Of a stretch of DNA of 30,703 bases, positions 1-5,648 are shown in pieces. Position numbers and translations under genes: made by a program. The notes beneath the pieces are model-generated. The model saw only the letters and a program-made list of their open reading frames with translations. It did not search any database and was not told the origin of the DNA. Positions within the stretch are counted from its first letter, which is position 1. Every line of letters begins with the position of its first letter. Origin of the DNA: a virus; IMG/VR virus record IMGVR_UViG_3300035158_000367, positions 1-30,703 of that record. One strand, given 5' to 3'.

Positions 1-69
1 CCAGGCAGTAGCAGAAATAAAAAAGAGTAAGGAAAATACAAGAACCGATAAGCCAAACGCTTTTTTCAT
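1..69 (-). CDS. N-terminus of a secreted or membrane protein (cut by window edge)
   Basis: Reading leftward from an ATG at 69 gives Met-Lys-Lys followed by a hydrophobic stretch (AFGLSVLVFSLLFFISATA), a typical signal peptide or membrane anchor. An in-frame ATG lies 6 nt upstream at 75, but the GGGGG ribosome site (76-80) is correctly spaced only for the ATG at 69. The rest lies outside the window, so function is unknown. It follows array 1 in the leftward operon. Its N-terminus is similar in kind, not demonstrably in origin, to the secreted protein at 7614. Confidence 0.55.
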   Translation of the reverse strand, partial: MKKAFGLSVLVFSLLFFISATAW

Positions 70-113
70 CTTCATCCCCCTTTTGTTGTGGTTTTTGTCA
101 ACCATTTTGCCCA

Positions 114-248
114 TGGATTTCAATATCGTCTTGGCTCGCAAGGGACCACTGGATTTCATCTTAACTTTGGCTCGCACTCATATCTTGGATTTCAGGAAAA
201 ACCTGGCTCGCAAAGCCAGAATGGATTTCAGGCCCTCTGTGGCTTCAA
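114..248 (-). repeat. TIGR-type array 1
   Basis: On the + strand TGGATTTCA occurs at 114, 150, 186 and 222, alternating with TGGCTCGCA at 132, 168 and 204; a decayed copy TGGCTTCAA is at 240. Every spacer is exactly 9 nt and all differ: atatcgtct, agggaccac, tcttaactt, ctcatatct, ggaaaaacc, aagccagaa, ggccctctg. In the leftward transcript the unit reads UGAAAUCCA-N9-UGCGAGCCA-N9 (36 nt). The array starts 7 nt after the stop codon of the 205-aa gene and is sense to that operon. The structure matches tandem interspaced guide RNA arrays. Confidence 0.9.
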
Positions 249-255
249 TGCAATT

Positions 256-873
256 TTACGCCACGTCGCTCTCCGGCGAAATGAGCTTCTTAATTTTCTC
301 TAGCTTGGTCAACTCAGTCTTCTGTTCGATAACCGTCCGTTTCAGTTTTTCATTCTGGTCTCTGAGTTCTTTGATTTCCGTGCGTTGCTCGCGGATAATC
401 TCACGCAAGCGGTCCATTTCGTCCTGAGATAGTGCAGGGGCCTGAATTCTAACTGGTTTGGGTTTGCGGTGCTTCTCTATGATCTCCTCCACCTTTTGTC
501 GCCATTGCACGCCAGACGTTTTGAGCTTGTCAATTTCCTTGATCGCCTTCTCGGGCTTATCGCATACGTCCCAAATCTTGGCAACCAAACCTACGCCATG
601 CTCTTCCACCTTCTTCCTCTGGCGCAATATGGCGTTGCGATATTTGATGTAGGTATGTGGCCTCATGCCGTAGAAGTCCAAAAGGTAATGGTCCCATTGG
701 CTGTTTTTATAGCCTTCGTTTTCTTTGAAGCGCCTGGTCCGGTCAAGATAATAGAGTAATTCCACCATGCGGATCATGGTCGCACGGTTCCTGAGTTGGT
801 TGTTCTTGATCTCCTGTTCGATGTCTACAATACTTCTGCCGTCGTTTTCTTTTTTTAATTTGTCTAGTTTCAT
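256..873 (-). CDS. Coiled-coil protein encoded between two TIGR arrays
   Basis: A 205-aa protein I do not recognise by family. The N-terminal two thirds are mainly helical and charged, with a conserved-looking segment around residues 50-90 rich in aromatics (YKNSQWDHYLLDFYG) and a basic stretch after it; residues 150-198 form a strong Leu/Ile-spaced coiled coil, so it probably oligomerises. The start ATG at 873 has AAAGGA about 7 nt upstream. It lies directly between arrays 1 and 2, downstream of the Nop-like gene in the same leftward operon. An accessory role in the guide-RNA system (array or effector binding) is inference from position only; it could equally be an unrelated early phage protein. 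Confidence 0.75.
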   Translation of the reverse strand: MKLDKLKKENDGRSIVDIEQEIKNNQLRNRATMIRMVELLYYLDRTRRFKENEGYKNSQWDHYLLDFYGMRPHTYIKYRNAILRQRKKVEEHGVGLVAKIWDVCDKPEKAIKEIDKLKTSGVQWRQKVEEIIEKHRKPKPVRIQAPALSQDEMDRLREIIREQRTEIKELRDQNEKLKRTVIEQKTELTKLEKIKKLISPESDVA

Positions 874-900
874 CGGCTAATCCTTTCATTGGGTTATGAG

Positions 901-1163
901 TTAGGCGCATAATGGGGGTGGATTTCAATGGCCCTTATGGCTCGCAGTCATCTGTTGGATTTCAGCCATTCTTTGGCTCGCATTATACAAATGGATTTCA
1001 CGAGACGTGTGGCTCGCAGGTTTCGCCTGGATTTCACCCCATTCTTTGGCTCGCAATCCGTCCTTGGGTTTCAGGCCTTAAATGGCTCGCACTATCCCTT
1101 TGGATTTCAGCCCTCATCTGGCTCGCATCACTTCGCTGGATTTTAATTAACCGCTGGCTCCCA
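901..1163 (-). repeat. TIGR-type array 2 (largest; overlaps tas 3' end)
   Basis: TGGATTTCA (+ strand) at 919, 956, 992, 1028, 1065 (TGGGTTTCA), 1101 and 1137 (TGGATTTTA) alternates with TGGCTCGCA at 938, 974, 1010, 1047, 1083, 1119 and 1155 (TGGCTCCCA); a decayed copy TTAGGCGCA sits at 901. Spacers are 9 nt except two of 10 nt (928-937 and 1037-1046). All differ, though gccattctt (965) and ccccattctt (1037) share eight bases. It fills the gap between tas and the coiled-coil gene. The first two repeats in the transcribed direction lie in the last codons and the stop codon of tas. Confidence 0.93.
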
Positions 1164-1937
1164 AAAATACGGTTTTATCACATCATGCCCCAGGAGCTTC
1201 CCAGCATAGGGTTCTGTAACTTCTAGCTCCTCCAACTCCCTGGCCACCGCCCAGAAATGGGCCAAAAATAATTTTGCTGTCTCATGCCGGGCCATATTAC
1301 GGCGATGCATCGGCGTCGCATTAGGATGAGTTCTCAGCCTTTTCGCCTTGGCCTGATTATAGAAAAGCTTATAGGGATGAGCGTTGTTCTTCTTTTCAAA
1401 TTGCTCGCCTATGTGGTAAGCGATAGCCCGGCCCCTTCTGCCACCCCTGGATTCACCTTTATGCGCCCTGGCCTTCTTGCCATCTTCTACATGCATACCC
1501 ATGTAATGCCACCAGGCTGATATTTTAGGGAAATTCTTGCGCTCTATTCTGGCAAGTAGAATACCCTCACCCTTCGCTTTCTGACTGCAAGCCGGGCAAG
1601 TGAAGTCATCGTCCAGATCGACGCCGCATTTCTTACAGATAGGGATGAACCGAAAATAATATTCTTTGATAAGCGCTGCGGCTATCCAGGGCCCCACGCC
1701 GAACTTTTTATTGAGCCATTTTTCCCAGATTGGGAAAACCCTAAGTAGCCCTTCCATTTCCCGTGAAGTCGTTCCCTTAAGGCTCTCTAGTGCTTTGGCA
1801 ATGTCGTCATACTTTGCTGGACGTTCAGGCTTAAGATGGGCCAAGCGGTTCTTGGTTGAGGTGAGCATCTTGTTAAGGCTGTCATAGGTTTTCATCAAAA
1901 AATTCAAATACTCGACAGTTGTGTCGTCTATTTGCAT
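1143..1937 (-). CDS. tas: TIGR-associated Nop/IS110-like protein (TasA-type, nuclease-free)
   Basis: A 264-aa protein. Residues 79-93 (FGVGPWIAAALIKEY) match the helix-hairpin segment of IS110 transposase C-terminal domains and Nop-like folds. Residues 136-232 follow the order of that family: a hydrophobic 'KISAWWHYMGMH' strand, a Gly/Arg/Lys-rich segment 155-171, then helices with HRRNMARHETAK. Between them is an inserted zinc ribbon (C101, C104, C114, C117). The DEDD/RuvC half of an IS110 transposase is absent, and no HNH or RuvC domain is fused, so it would bind guide RNA and DNA without cutting. AAGGAG at 1944-1949 fixes the ATG at 1937. Arrays lie on both sides; the last codons (W259-E260-P261) are a degenerate array repeat. 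Family from known TIGR-Tas biology; assignment rests on motif reading, not a search. Confidence 0.8.
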   Translation of the reverse strand: MQIDDTTVEYLNFLMKTYDSLNKMLTSTKNRLAHLKPERPAKYDDIAKALESLKGTTSREMEGLLRVFPIWEKWLNKKFGVGPWIAAALIKEYYFRFIPICKKCGVDLDDDFTCPACSQKAKGEGILLARIERKNFPKISAWWHYMGMHVEDGKKARAHKGESRGGRRGRAIAYHIGEQFEKKNNAHPYKLFYNQAKAKRLRTHPNATPMHRRNMARHETAKLFLAHFWAVARELEELEVTEPYAGKLLGHDVIKPYFWEPAVN

Positions 1938-1963
1938 ATCTTACTCCTTCCGCATAAAGGTTT

Positions 1964-2115
1964 TGGGGTTCATTCTTCGTTTGGCTCGCAATAACCATTT
2001 GGATTTCAAACCTCTTTTGGCTCGCATTAGAATAATGGGTTTCAACGTGGCTCTGGCTCGCATTAACGGTATGGGTTTCAACCATTGCCTGGCTCGCACA
2101 GCAGGCCTGAGTTCA
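1964..2115 (-). repeat. TIGR-type array 3 (upstream of tas)
   Basis: TGGCTCGCA (+ strand) at 1982, 2018, 2054 and 2090 alternates with TGGATTTCA or its variant at 1964 (TGGGGTTCA), 2000, 2036 (TGGGTTTCA), 2072 (TGGGTTTCA) and a decayed end copy near 2108 (TGAGTTCA). Spacers are all 9 nt: ttcttcgtt, ataaccatt, aacctcttt, ttagaataa, acgtggctc, ttaacggta, accattgcc, cagcaggcc. The array starts 17 nt after the VRR-NUC stop and ends just before the tas ribosome site, so it forms the tas 5' leader. Two of the four full TGGATTTCA-type copies carry the same A-to-G change, suggesting local duplication. Confidence 0.9.
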
Positions 2116-2132
2116 TCTGTCTTTCGGTTCCA

Positions 2133-2453
2133 TCACACCAACACCTTCAGGTTAAGGGTTTCAATTACGGTCTCTATATCATCCGCTATAAAAGCGGTTA
2201 ATCCCCTCGCACGCATCTCGTCAATAAACCGTATTTGCTCGGGGTATGTTTTAGACCGTGGACCTTTGAGTTCAATAAAAGCCACCTGTCCGGGTATCTG
2301 GCTGGCCATGGTTTTCTGCGGCATATCTATGGCTATCAGGTCGGTAACACCTTTATGCGCTGAGAACTGGCCAGGGGTATGGGTACGGATCACATACCAC
2401 CCGCAGGCTTGCAGTAAGTCAACCACAGCTTTCGTCAGTTGTTTTTCATTCAT
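2133..2453 (-). CDS. VRR-NUC domain nuclease
   Basis: A 106-aa stand-alone VRR-NUC (PD-(D/E)XK superfamily) endonuclease. Visible motifs are GVTDLIAI (catalytic D38), then VAFIELKG (E61, K63) and the following Gln (Q73), in the order and spacing of the family; length is normal for single-domain phage versions. Such proteins act on DNA structures in phage replication or recombination. No strong ribosome site precedes the ATG at 2453; a GC-rich hairpin (2466-2495) lies directly upstream. It is the gene just before array 3 and tas in the operon, so it could supply nuclease activity to a nuclease-free Tas protein, but that is inference. Its first 17 codons are duplicated at 4582-4632. Confidence 0.85.
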   Translation of the reverse strand: MNEKQLTKAVVDLLQACGWYVIRTHTPGQFSAHKGVTDLIAIDMPQKTMASQIPGQVAFIELKGPRSKTYPEQIRFIDEMRARGLTAFIADDIETVIETLNLKVLV

Positions 2454-2499
2454 TGGCTTTAATCAGCCGGCCTCACCCGGCTTTATTGGCCGGCCTCCC
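2404..2499. repeat. 96-bp direct repeat, copy 1 (copy 2 at 4583-4678)
   Basis: Positions 2404-2499 are identical to 4583-4678. The segment covers the start of the VRR-NUC gene and the GC-rich inverted repeat GCCGGCC/GGCCGGC in front of it. See the chimeric duplication at 4537-4678. Confidence 0.95.
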
Positions 2500-2546
2500 C
2501 TCCAATTTCTCTGTTTGCAACTAAGTGGCACCCGCAGACAGGCGGG

Positions 2547-2705
2547 CTATTCGCCTTGGTTTGGTTTGTGCCGGGACTCATACCGTATAAACACTTTGCC
2601 TTTGCAATCAGGACAACACTGGTTTAGAAACTTGTAATGCCAGCCGGCTTTGCAATTCCCACAAAATAAATATTTATTAATCTCAAAGTTATTTCCAGGT
2701 GGCAC
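2547..2705 (-). CDS. Small zinc-ribbon protein, shortened paralog of the 4642-4878 gene
   Basis: A 52-aa product starting at a GTG (2705) after AAGGGGAG. It contains a FCGNC pair and a CCPDCKGK pair, an intact four-Cys zinc ribbon. The arrangement YLFCGNCKAGW...CPDC closely parallels YSFCAQCGSGW...CPDC of the gene at 4642-4878, so the two are paralogs. This copy stops at 2547 (TAG); the C-terminal tail present in the paralog (GGRPIKPGEAG) is still readable downstream at about 2464-2497 but is out of the product. A CCCGC/GCGGG hairpin follows the stop. Upstream the frame stays open through a TTC microsatellite (2755-2772) without a usable start codon. Function unknown. Confidence 0.5.
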   Translation of the reverse strand: MPPGNNFEINKYLFCGNCKAGWHYKFLNQCCPDCKGKVFIRYESRHKPNQGE

Positions 2706-2790
2706 GGTTGATGCACTCCCCTTACTTAAATTTGTACTACTTATGTATATATAAGAAGAAGAAGAAGAAGATACATACGTTATTTTCGCG

Positions 2791-3147
2791 TTACTTTTTT
2801 TGCTTGGCCCTATGCCTAGCCTGCCGCATGGCCGTTTGTTTTCTGGCTTTATCCTCCCTCATCATTCTTCTGTTTCCAACCGTTACTATTCCGTTACTAG
2901 TAACGCAAATGTCACAAAACTTATATCGCTCCGCCTCGGCTAAAAACTGGTCAAATTCCTGCTCCGAAGCCCCTGTCATTTTTGCCAACATTTTTTTTTC
3001 ACCGGTGACGCAACCTCGCGTTGGCGATTCCCAGCAGTAACAGAGAAGGTCAATCCATATTCCCTTGGCCGTGGGGCTCACCATTCTGAGCTGCGGGTCC
3101 GCAAGCCAATCTCGAACGTAGAATTGAAACGCTGGGGCCTTAGCCAC
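2791..3147 (-). CDS. DUF1376/YdaU-like phage replication-region protein
   Basis: A 118-aa protein whose N-terminus (FYVRDWLADPQLRMVSPTAKG then WIDLLCY) resembles the DUF1376/YdaU family, found in phage replication modules as N-terminal domains of replisome organisers. The usual C-terminal domain is missing; the protein ends in a basic tail (RQARHRAKQKK), so it is a short form. Start is GTG at 3147, preceded by GGGGGT and only 3 nt after the stop of the previous gene. A DNA-binding role in replication is inferred from family and basic charge. A run of eight T (2993-3000, + strand) encodes lysines and is a possible sequencing or slippage spot. Confidence 0.65.
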   Translation of the reverse strand: MAKAPAFQFYVRDWLADPQLRMVSPTAKGIWIDLLCYCWESPTRGCVTGEKKMLAKMTGASEQEFDQFLAEAERYKFCDICVTSNGIVTVGNRRMMREDKARKQTAMRQARHRAKQKK

Positions 3148-3150
3148 ATC

Positions 3151-3372
3151 TTACCCCCACACTTTAGTCACTCTTCGCCAAATCCCCCACACCTTCGCCA
3201 AACGCCTCACAATCCCCCACCACAGGCATTTCAGAGCGTGCCCAATCAATCCAATCCACGAAAAATTCTCACCTGCCGCCCCCTCTGGCTCGTAATACAT
3301 AAGCCGTTCCCGGCTGTCCGGATCTTCAATATTAATCAAGTATCTTATTCTTTCGTGGCGGGATTTTTTCAC
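3151..3372 (-). CDS. Small hypothetical phage protein with amphipathic C-terminus
   Basis: 73 aa if it starts at GTG 3372, which overlaps the previous stop as GTGA and has GGGGG upstream; an ATG at 3411 is possible but lacks a ribosome site. The N-terminus (KKSRHERIRYLINIEDPDS) is basic; residues 30-73 hold aromatic and basic helices rich in Trp (CLWWGIVRRLAKVWGIW), which could be membrane-peripheral. No family recognised. Member of the leftward early operon. Confidence 0.5.
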   Translation of the reverse strand: MKKSRHERIRYLINIEDPDSRERLMYYEPEGAAGENFSWIGLIGHALKCLWWGIVRRLAKVWGIWRRVTKVWG

Positions 3373-3587
3373 CACGGCACCCCCGCCGTGCAAAACGTAT
3401 GGTATTTGCATTCAAATCGTGAGCACACTCGCACAGCTCTTTTGTAACAGTCCTGATACCCTTGGCTTAACTGTTTCCTTCGGACATGGTCGATGCAGCA
3501 TTGCTCACAGACGCCGTGACTCATCCATTCGGTAGGGTCGCCATTGAGCCAGGTGCGTCCACATCGAATACAGCAATATGTAGCCAT
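3369..3587 (-). CDS. Small Cys-rich (zinc-binding) protein
   Basis: A 72-aa protein with a CIRC pair, a CEQCC group and further Cys/His (CSRFECKYHTFC), enough for one or two zinc sites. Start ATG 3587 follows AGGGGGATGA, and the preceding gene's stop lies 2 nt upstream, suggesting coupled translation. Function unknown; similar small zinc proteins are common in phage early regions and may bind host RNA polymerase or nucleic acid, but nothing here shows that. Confidence 0.6.
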   Translation of the reverse strand: MATYCCIRCGRTWLNGDPTEWMSHGVCEQCCIDHVRRKQLSQGYQDCYKRAVRVCSRFECKYHTFCTAGVPW

Positions 3588-3588
3588 T

Positions 3589-3906
3589 TCATCCCCCTGC
3601 CATGAACTCTGTCTCGCTCAGAAGCTCGTCGCTCCATAAATAATGAGTCTCATCGCCGTATTTTTTATAGCAATAGGCACATAGAAAGCGATTCTTGTTC
3701 GGCACCCGGTTATTACAACCGTCCCGAGAACAAATCCGATCGCTCAGGCCAGGGAAAGCATCCAAGCGAGTGCGCCGGCTGAGACAGCTTCTTACGAATG
3801 CAGCGCATGCAGGGCAGTATTTCTGCGCCGGCCCTCCGGGCTTAAATTCGCCTAAACAATTAGGGGATTGCTCATTCCAAATGTCAAAACAGCGACATTT
3901 TCTCAT
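3589..3906 (-). CDS. Cys-rich protein with multiple zinc-knuckle-like pairs
   Basis: 105 aa from ATG 3906, chosen because AGGGA is 6 nt upstream and the ATG overlaps the TGA of the previous gene (TGATG). Cysteine pairs: CRC, then C...YCPAC, then CSRDGC and CAYC, in a pattern consistent with two zinc sites. The central region is basic (CLSRRTRLD). No enzymatic motif recognised. Part of a run of Cys-rich genes (3369-4253). Confidence 0.6.
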   Translation of the reverse strand: MRKCRCFDIWNEQSPNCLGEFKPGGPAQKYCPACAAFVRSCLSRRTRLDAFPGLSDRICSRDGCNNRVPNKNRFLCAYCYKKYGDETHYLWSDELLSETEFMAGG

Positions 3907-4253
3907 CACCATTCCCTGAAAACGCATTCATCTTTCACCTGCCAGTAACTTTTGGGGTCCATTCTCAACCGACAACGGCCCTCGCTGTTAATCCATTGAC
4001 AATCACCACAGGCTTGCACAGCAAGGCCCCCTGGCCGCCAATCTTTTCTGGCTCGGGGTGTCTTGCGTTGTATTTTCTCGCTTGGTACGCCCCAAGGGTT
4101 GTTAGCCAGCGGCCCCTTATGTCCTCGTTTGCTATGAGACATAGCCGCACTTTTGCAAGCCTTGGCACCACAGGTTTTCGCGCGCGGGTTTGTTTTGATT
4201 TCGCCGCAGTATGGGCAGGTTGTTGATTTTTCAAGATTAATAGTCGAGGCCAT
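3906..4253 (-). CDS. Zinc-ribbon protein with C-terminal Cys motif
   Basis: 115 aa from ATG 4253 (an upstream start at 4289 is less likely because it lies inside the previous gene). N-terminal zinc ribbon CPYCGEIK followed by CGAKACK, a basic middle (HSKRGHKG and KIQRKTPRARKD), then a C-terminal CGDCQW...CRL...C group. DNA coding for that C-terminal group (3963-4018) is duplicated exactly at 4537-4592. It overlaps the HTH gene upstream by 17 nt and couples to the next gene by TGATG. Function unknown; the basic charge suggests nucleic-acid binding. Confidence 0.6.
   Translation of the reverse strand: MASTINLEKSTTCPYCGEIKTNPRAKTCGAKACKSAAMSHSKRGHKGPLANNPWGVPSEKIQRKTPRARKDWRPGGLAVQACGDCQWINSEGRCRLRMDPKSYWQVKDECVFREW
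3963..4018. repeat. 56-bp direct repeat, copy 1 (copy 2 at 4537-4592)
   Basis: Identical over 56 bp to 4537-4592; forms the second half of the chimeric duplication described at 4537-4678. Confidence 0.95.
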
Positions 4254-4371
4254 TGCGCAGCCAAGTACGAAATTGTTTGAGCGAAACACCCGCGTACCTG
4301 GCCCCCACAGATGGTTTTACCCAGCCTCTATTCGCTCGAACCGTGATTTCCATCGCCTCTGGCCTGCTCAT
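4237..4371 (-). CDS. Small MerR/excisionase-type HTH protein
   Basis: 44 aa from ATG 4371 (GGCGAGG just upstream, short spacing). The C-terminal part VKPSVGARYAGVSLKQFRTW followed by LRNG has the layout of a MerR/excisionase winged-helix HTH (helix, GVS turn, recognition helix ending in W..NG). It overlaps the RHH gene before it and the zinc-ribbon gene after it. Could be a minimal transcription regulator or an excisionase; no integrase is visible in the window, so the second role is unsupported. Confidence 0.5.
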   Translation of the reverse strand: MSRPEAMEITVRANRGWVKPSVGARYAGVSLKQFRTWLRNGLDY

Positions 4372-4522
4372 AACCTCGCCAATTAACGCCTTGTTCCCGC
4401 AAATAGGTATCGAGGCTTTTGCGAACGATTTGGCCAACAGAAGTAAACTCGCTGTCTGCAAGTACAGTTGCAGCGTCAGCCATTTTTTCTGGTACCCTAA
4501 CGTGTAAGACTTTGGTGCTCAT
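4328..4522 (-). CDS. Ribbon-helix-helix (CopG/Arc-type) DNA-binding protein
   Basis: 64 aa from ATG 4522, with GAGG about 8 nt upstream. Residues 2-45 fit a ribbon-helix-helix fold: a short strand STKVLHVRVP, helix A with MADAATVLADS, the turn and helix B with SVGQIVRKSLDTYLREQG. Proteins of this type bind operators as dimers and autoregulate. Its ATG overlaps the TGA of the chimeric mini-ORF upstream (ATGA). An in-frame TTG at 4549 is a less likely start. Confidence 0.7.
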   Translation of the reverse strand: MSTKVLHVRVPEKMADAATVLADSEFTSVGQIVRKSLDTYLREQGVNWRGYEQARGDGNHGSSE

Positions 4523-4632
4523 AAGCAAAACCTCACTCTCAACCGACAACGGCCCTCGCTGTTAATCCATTGACAATCACCACAGGCTTGCAGTAAGTCA
4601 ACCACAGCTTTCGTCAGTTGTTTTTCATTCAT
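4519..4632 (-). pseudogene. Chimeric 37-codon ORF: VRR-NUC start joined to zinc-ribbon gene end
   Basis: The first 17 codons (MNEKQLTKAVVDLLQAC) are identical to the VRR-NUC gene; the next codons (GDCQWINSEGRCRLR) are identical to the C-terminal part of the 3906-4253 gene, in frame. The stop overlaps the RHH start codon (ATGA). It is probably a recombination by-product without the function of either parent, though it may be translated and couple to the RHH gene. Confidence 0.65.
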
Positions 4633-4678
4633 TGGCTTTAATCAGCCGGCCTCACCCGGCTTTATTGGCCGGCCTCCC
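4537..4678. repeat. Chimeric duplicated segment
   Basis: 4537-4592 equals 3963-4018 and 4583-4678 equals 2404-2499. The two donor copies overlap in the ten bases caggcttgca (4583-4592), which occur in both donors and mark the crossover. The 96-bp part contains the inverted repeat GCCGGCC/GGCCGGC. Either template switching or recombination at microhomology in the phage, or an assembly artefact. Confidence 0.9.
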
Positions 4679-4878
4679 TTCTTGCTAGGTCTACGGTTGT
4701 CCATACGTGATGCTTCATTTAGCTTAGAGTTTAAGGTTGTGGTTTGTGCCGGGGTCATTGTGAACTTATAAAAAACAATACTGCCACAATCAGGGCAGTA
4801 GGAACCGAGATATCTGATTGTCCAACCTGAACCACATTGAGCGCAGAAGGAATATTGGTCTATACTGTCTTTTCGCAT
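4642..4878 (-). CDS. Zinc-ribbon protein (full-length paralog)
   Basis: 78 aa from ATG 4878, overlapping the end of the replication gene by 19 nt. Residues 9-31 form a four-Cys zinc ribbon (FCAQC ... YCPDCG). A basic tail (RRPSKKGGRPIKPGEAG) follows. The gene at 2547-2705 is its shortened paralog. The last codons lie inside the duplicated 96-bp segment, so the end of this gene and the start of a VRR-NUC gene were copied together. Function unknown; probably nucleic-acid binding. Confidence 0.55.
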   Translation of the reverse strand: MRKDSIDQYSFCAQCGSGWTIRYLGSYCPDCGSIVFYKFTMTPAQTTTLNSKLNEASRMDNRRPSKKGGRPIKPGEAG

Positions 4879-5648
4879 ATCGGACAAGGTTTGCCTTTCT
4901 TTACTGTATTTGCTTGGTAGCCACACGCACCACATTGAGTGAAGTTATAACGTGAATCGCTTTTAACATTAAGCCAATCCTGAAAATGGTCGTCCGGACC
5001 GTAAAAAGTCTTTCCGTGTTTTATGTACCTGTCCTCTTTGCCTTTGCAGTCATTGGCATAGTTTATTGTGGCTGCAAGCAGCTGCTCTTTAGTGACACCG
5101 TTTTTCAGTCGTGCCTTGTAGGCCTTGTAAGCTGCTTTTTTACCTAATTTTCTAGGGTAATAAGACCAGCAATTTTCAAAATGCTCTGGGTAGGCTTTGG
5201 TACATTTCTTTTGTATATTGTTTTTATTTCTTTTGTAGGCACCATTATTGGTGACACTTTTGACACCATTATTGGGGACACTTTGTACCTTTTTTGGGGA
5301 CACCTTTGGTGCTGTCACCTTTTTTGGGGACACCTGCCATTTTTCGTAATCCTTTTGAATACCATAAAAAATAGCCTCGGTGTCACCTTTATTGGTGACA
5401 GTCTTTAAAATTATGTTTTTGGCAACTAAACTGTTTAAAAGTGCGGGTATTTTGCGCCTATCAATGCCAGTGGCTTCTGAGAATTGACTCAATGCGATCA
5501 TGTCCTTTTTCTTCTTGAAACCATAGGTTTTTCGAATAATGAACCATAAGACCTGCCACTCCTGCCCGGCAAGCCGGTAAGAGCACAGGTGTTCAACAAT
5601 CTCATTCGCAATCTTGGTGTAACCGTTTTCGCATTGGGGATTTGCCAT
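4860..5648 (-). CDS. Lambda O-like replication initiator
   Basis: A 262-aa protein. Residues 8-105 resemble the phage replication protein O N-terminal domain (winged helix): NGYTKIANEIVEHLCSYRL, then VLWFIIRKTYGFKKKKD, then FSEATGIDRRKI. A low-complexity linker (about 105-145) with repeats VSPKKV and VxxxNNG is encoded by iteron-like DNA. The C-terminal part has the helical domain expected to contact a helicase or loader, and ends in a zinc ribbon (CGACG ... CPIC). In lambda the origin lies inside O and the N-terminal domain binds it; the same layout is seen here. The ATG at 5648 lies just after the preceding stop with a poor ribosome site, so translation is probably coupled. Confidence 0.8.
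   Translation of the reverse strand: MANPQCENGYTKIANEIVEHLCSYRLAGQEWQVLWFIIRKTYGFKKKKDMIALSQFSEATGIDRRKIPALLNSLVAKNIILKTVTNKGDTEAIFYGIQKDYEKWQVSPKKVTAPKVSPKKVQSVPNNGVKSVTNNGAYKRNKNNIQKKCTKAYPEHFENCWSYYPRKLGKKAAYKAYKARLKNGVTKEQLLAATINYANDCKGKEDRYIKHGKTFYGPDDHFQDWLNVKSDSRYNFTQCGACGYQANTVKKGKPCPICEKTV
5244..5401. repeat. Iteron-like repeats, candidate replication origin inside the O-like gene
   Basis: Five related copies on the + strand: ATTATTGGTGACAC (5244), ATTATTGGGGACAC (5268), TTTTTGGGGACACC (5291), TTTTTGGGGACACC (5321), and TTTATTGGTGACAG (5388). The last also forms an inverted repeat, TGTCACC (5381-5387) with GGTGACA (5394-5400). Spacing is 24-67 nt. Position inside the middle of an O-like gene is as in lambdoid origins. 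Confidence 0.65.

Noticed and set aside
114-1145. CRISPR array
   Set aside because: Spacers are 9-10 nt and two different repeats alternate; no cas genes are near. The pattern fits TIGR, not CRISPR.
88-1226. Open frames with periodic peptides (GSQ...GFQ and similar) across arrays 1 and 2
   Set aside because: These frames exist only because a 36-bp repeat without stop codons stays open; they lack ribosome sites and are read against or across the repeats.
1143-1937. IS110 transposase
   Set aside because: The N-terminal DEDD catalytic half is missing and no element ends or bridge-RNA-like flanks are seen; the neighbouring arrays fit Tas better.
3286-3294. Isolated TGGCTCGTA resembling an array repeat
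   Set aside because: One mismatch, no partner TGGATTTCA at 9-nt spacing, and it lies within a coding sequence; chance match.
5244-5401. Iteron repeats as a further TIGR array
   Set aside because: Single motif of about 14 bp, irregular spacing, different sequence, and inside an O-like gene; origin iterons are the better reading.
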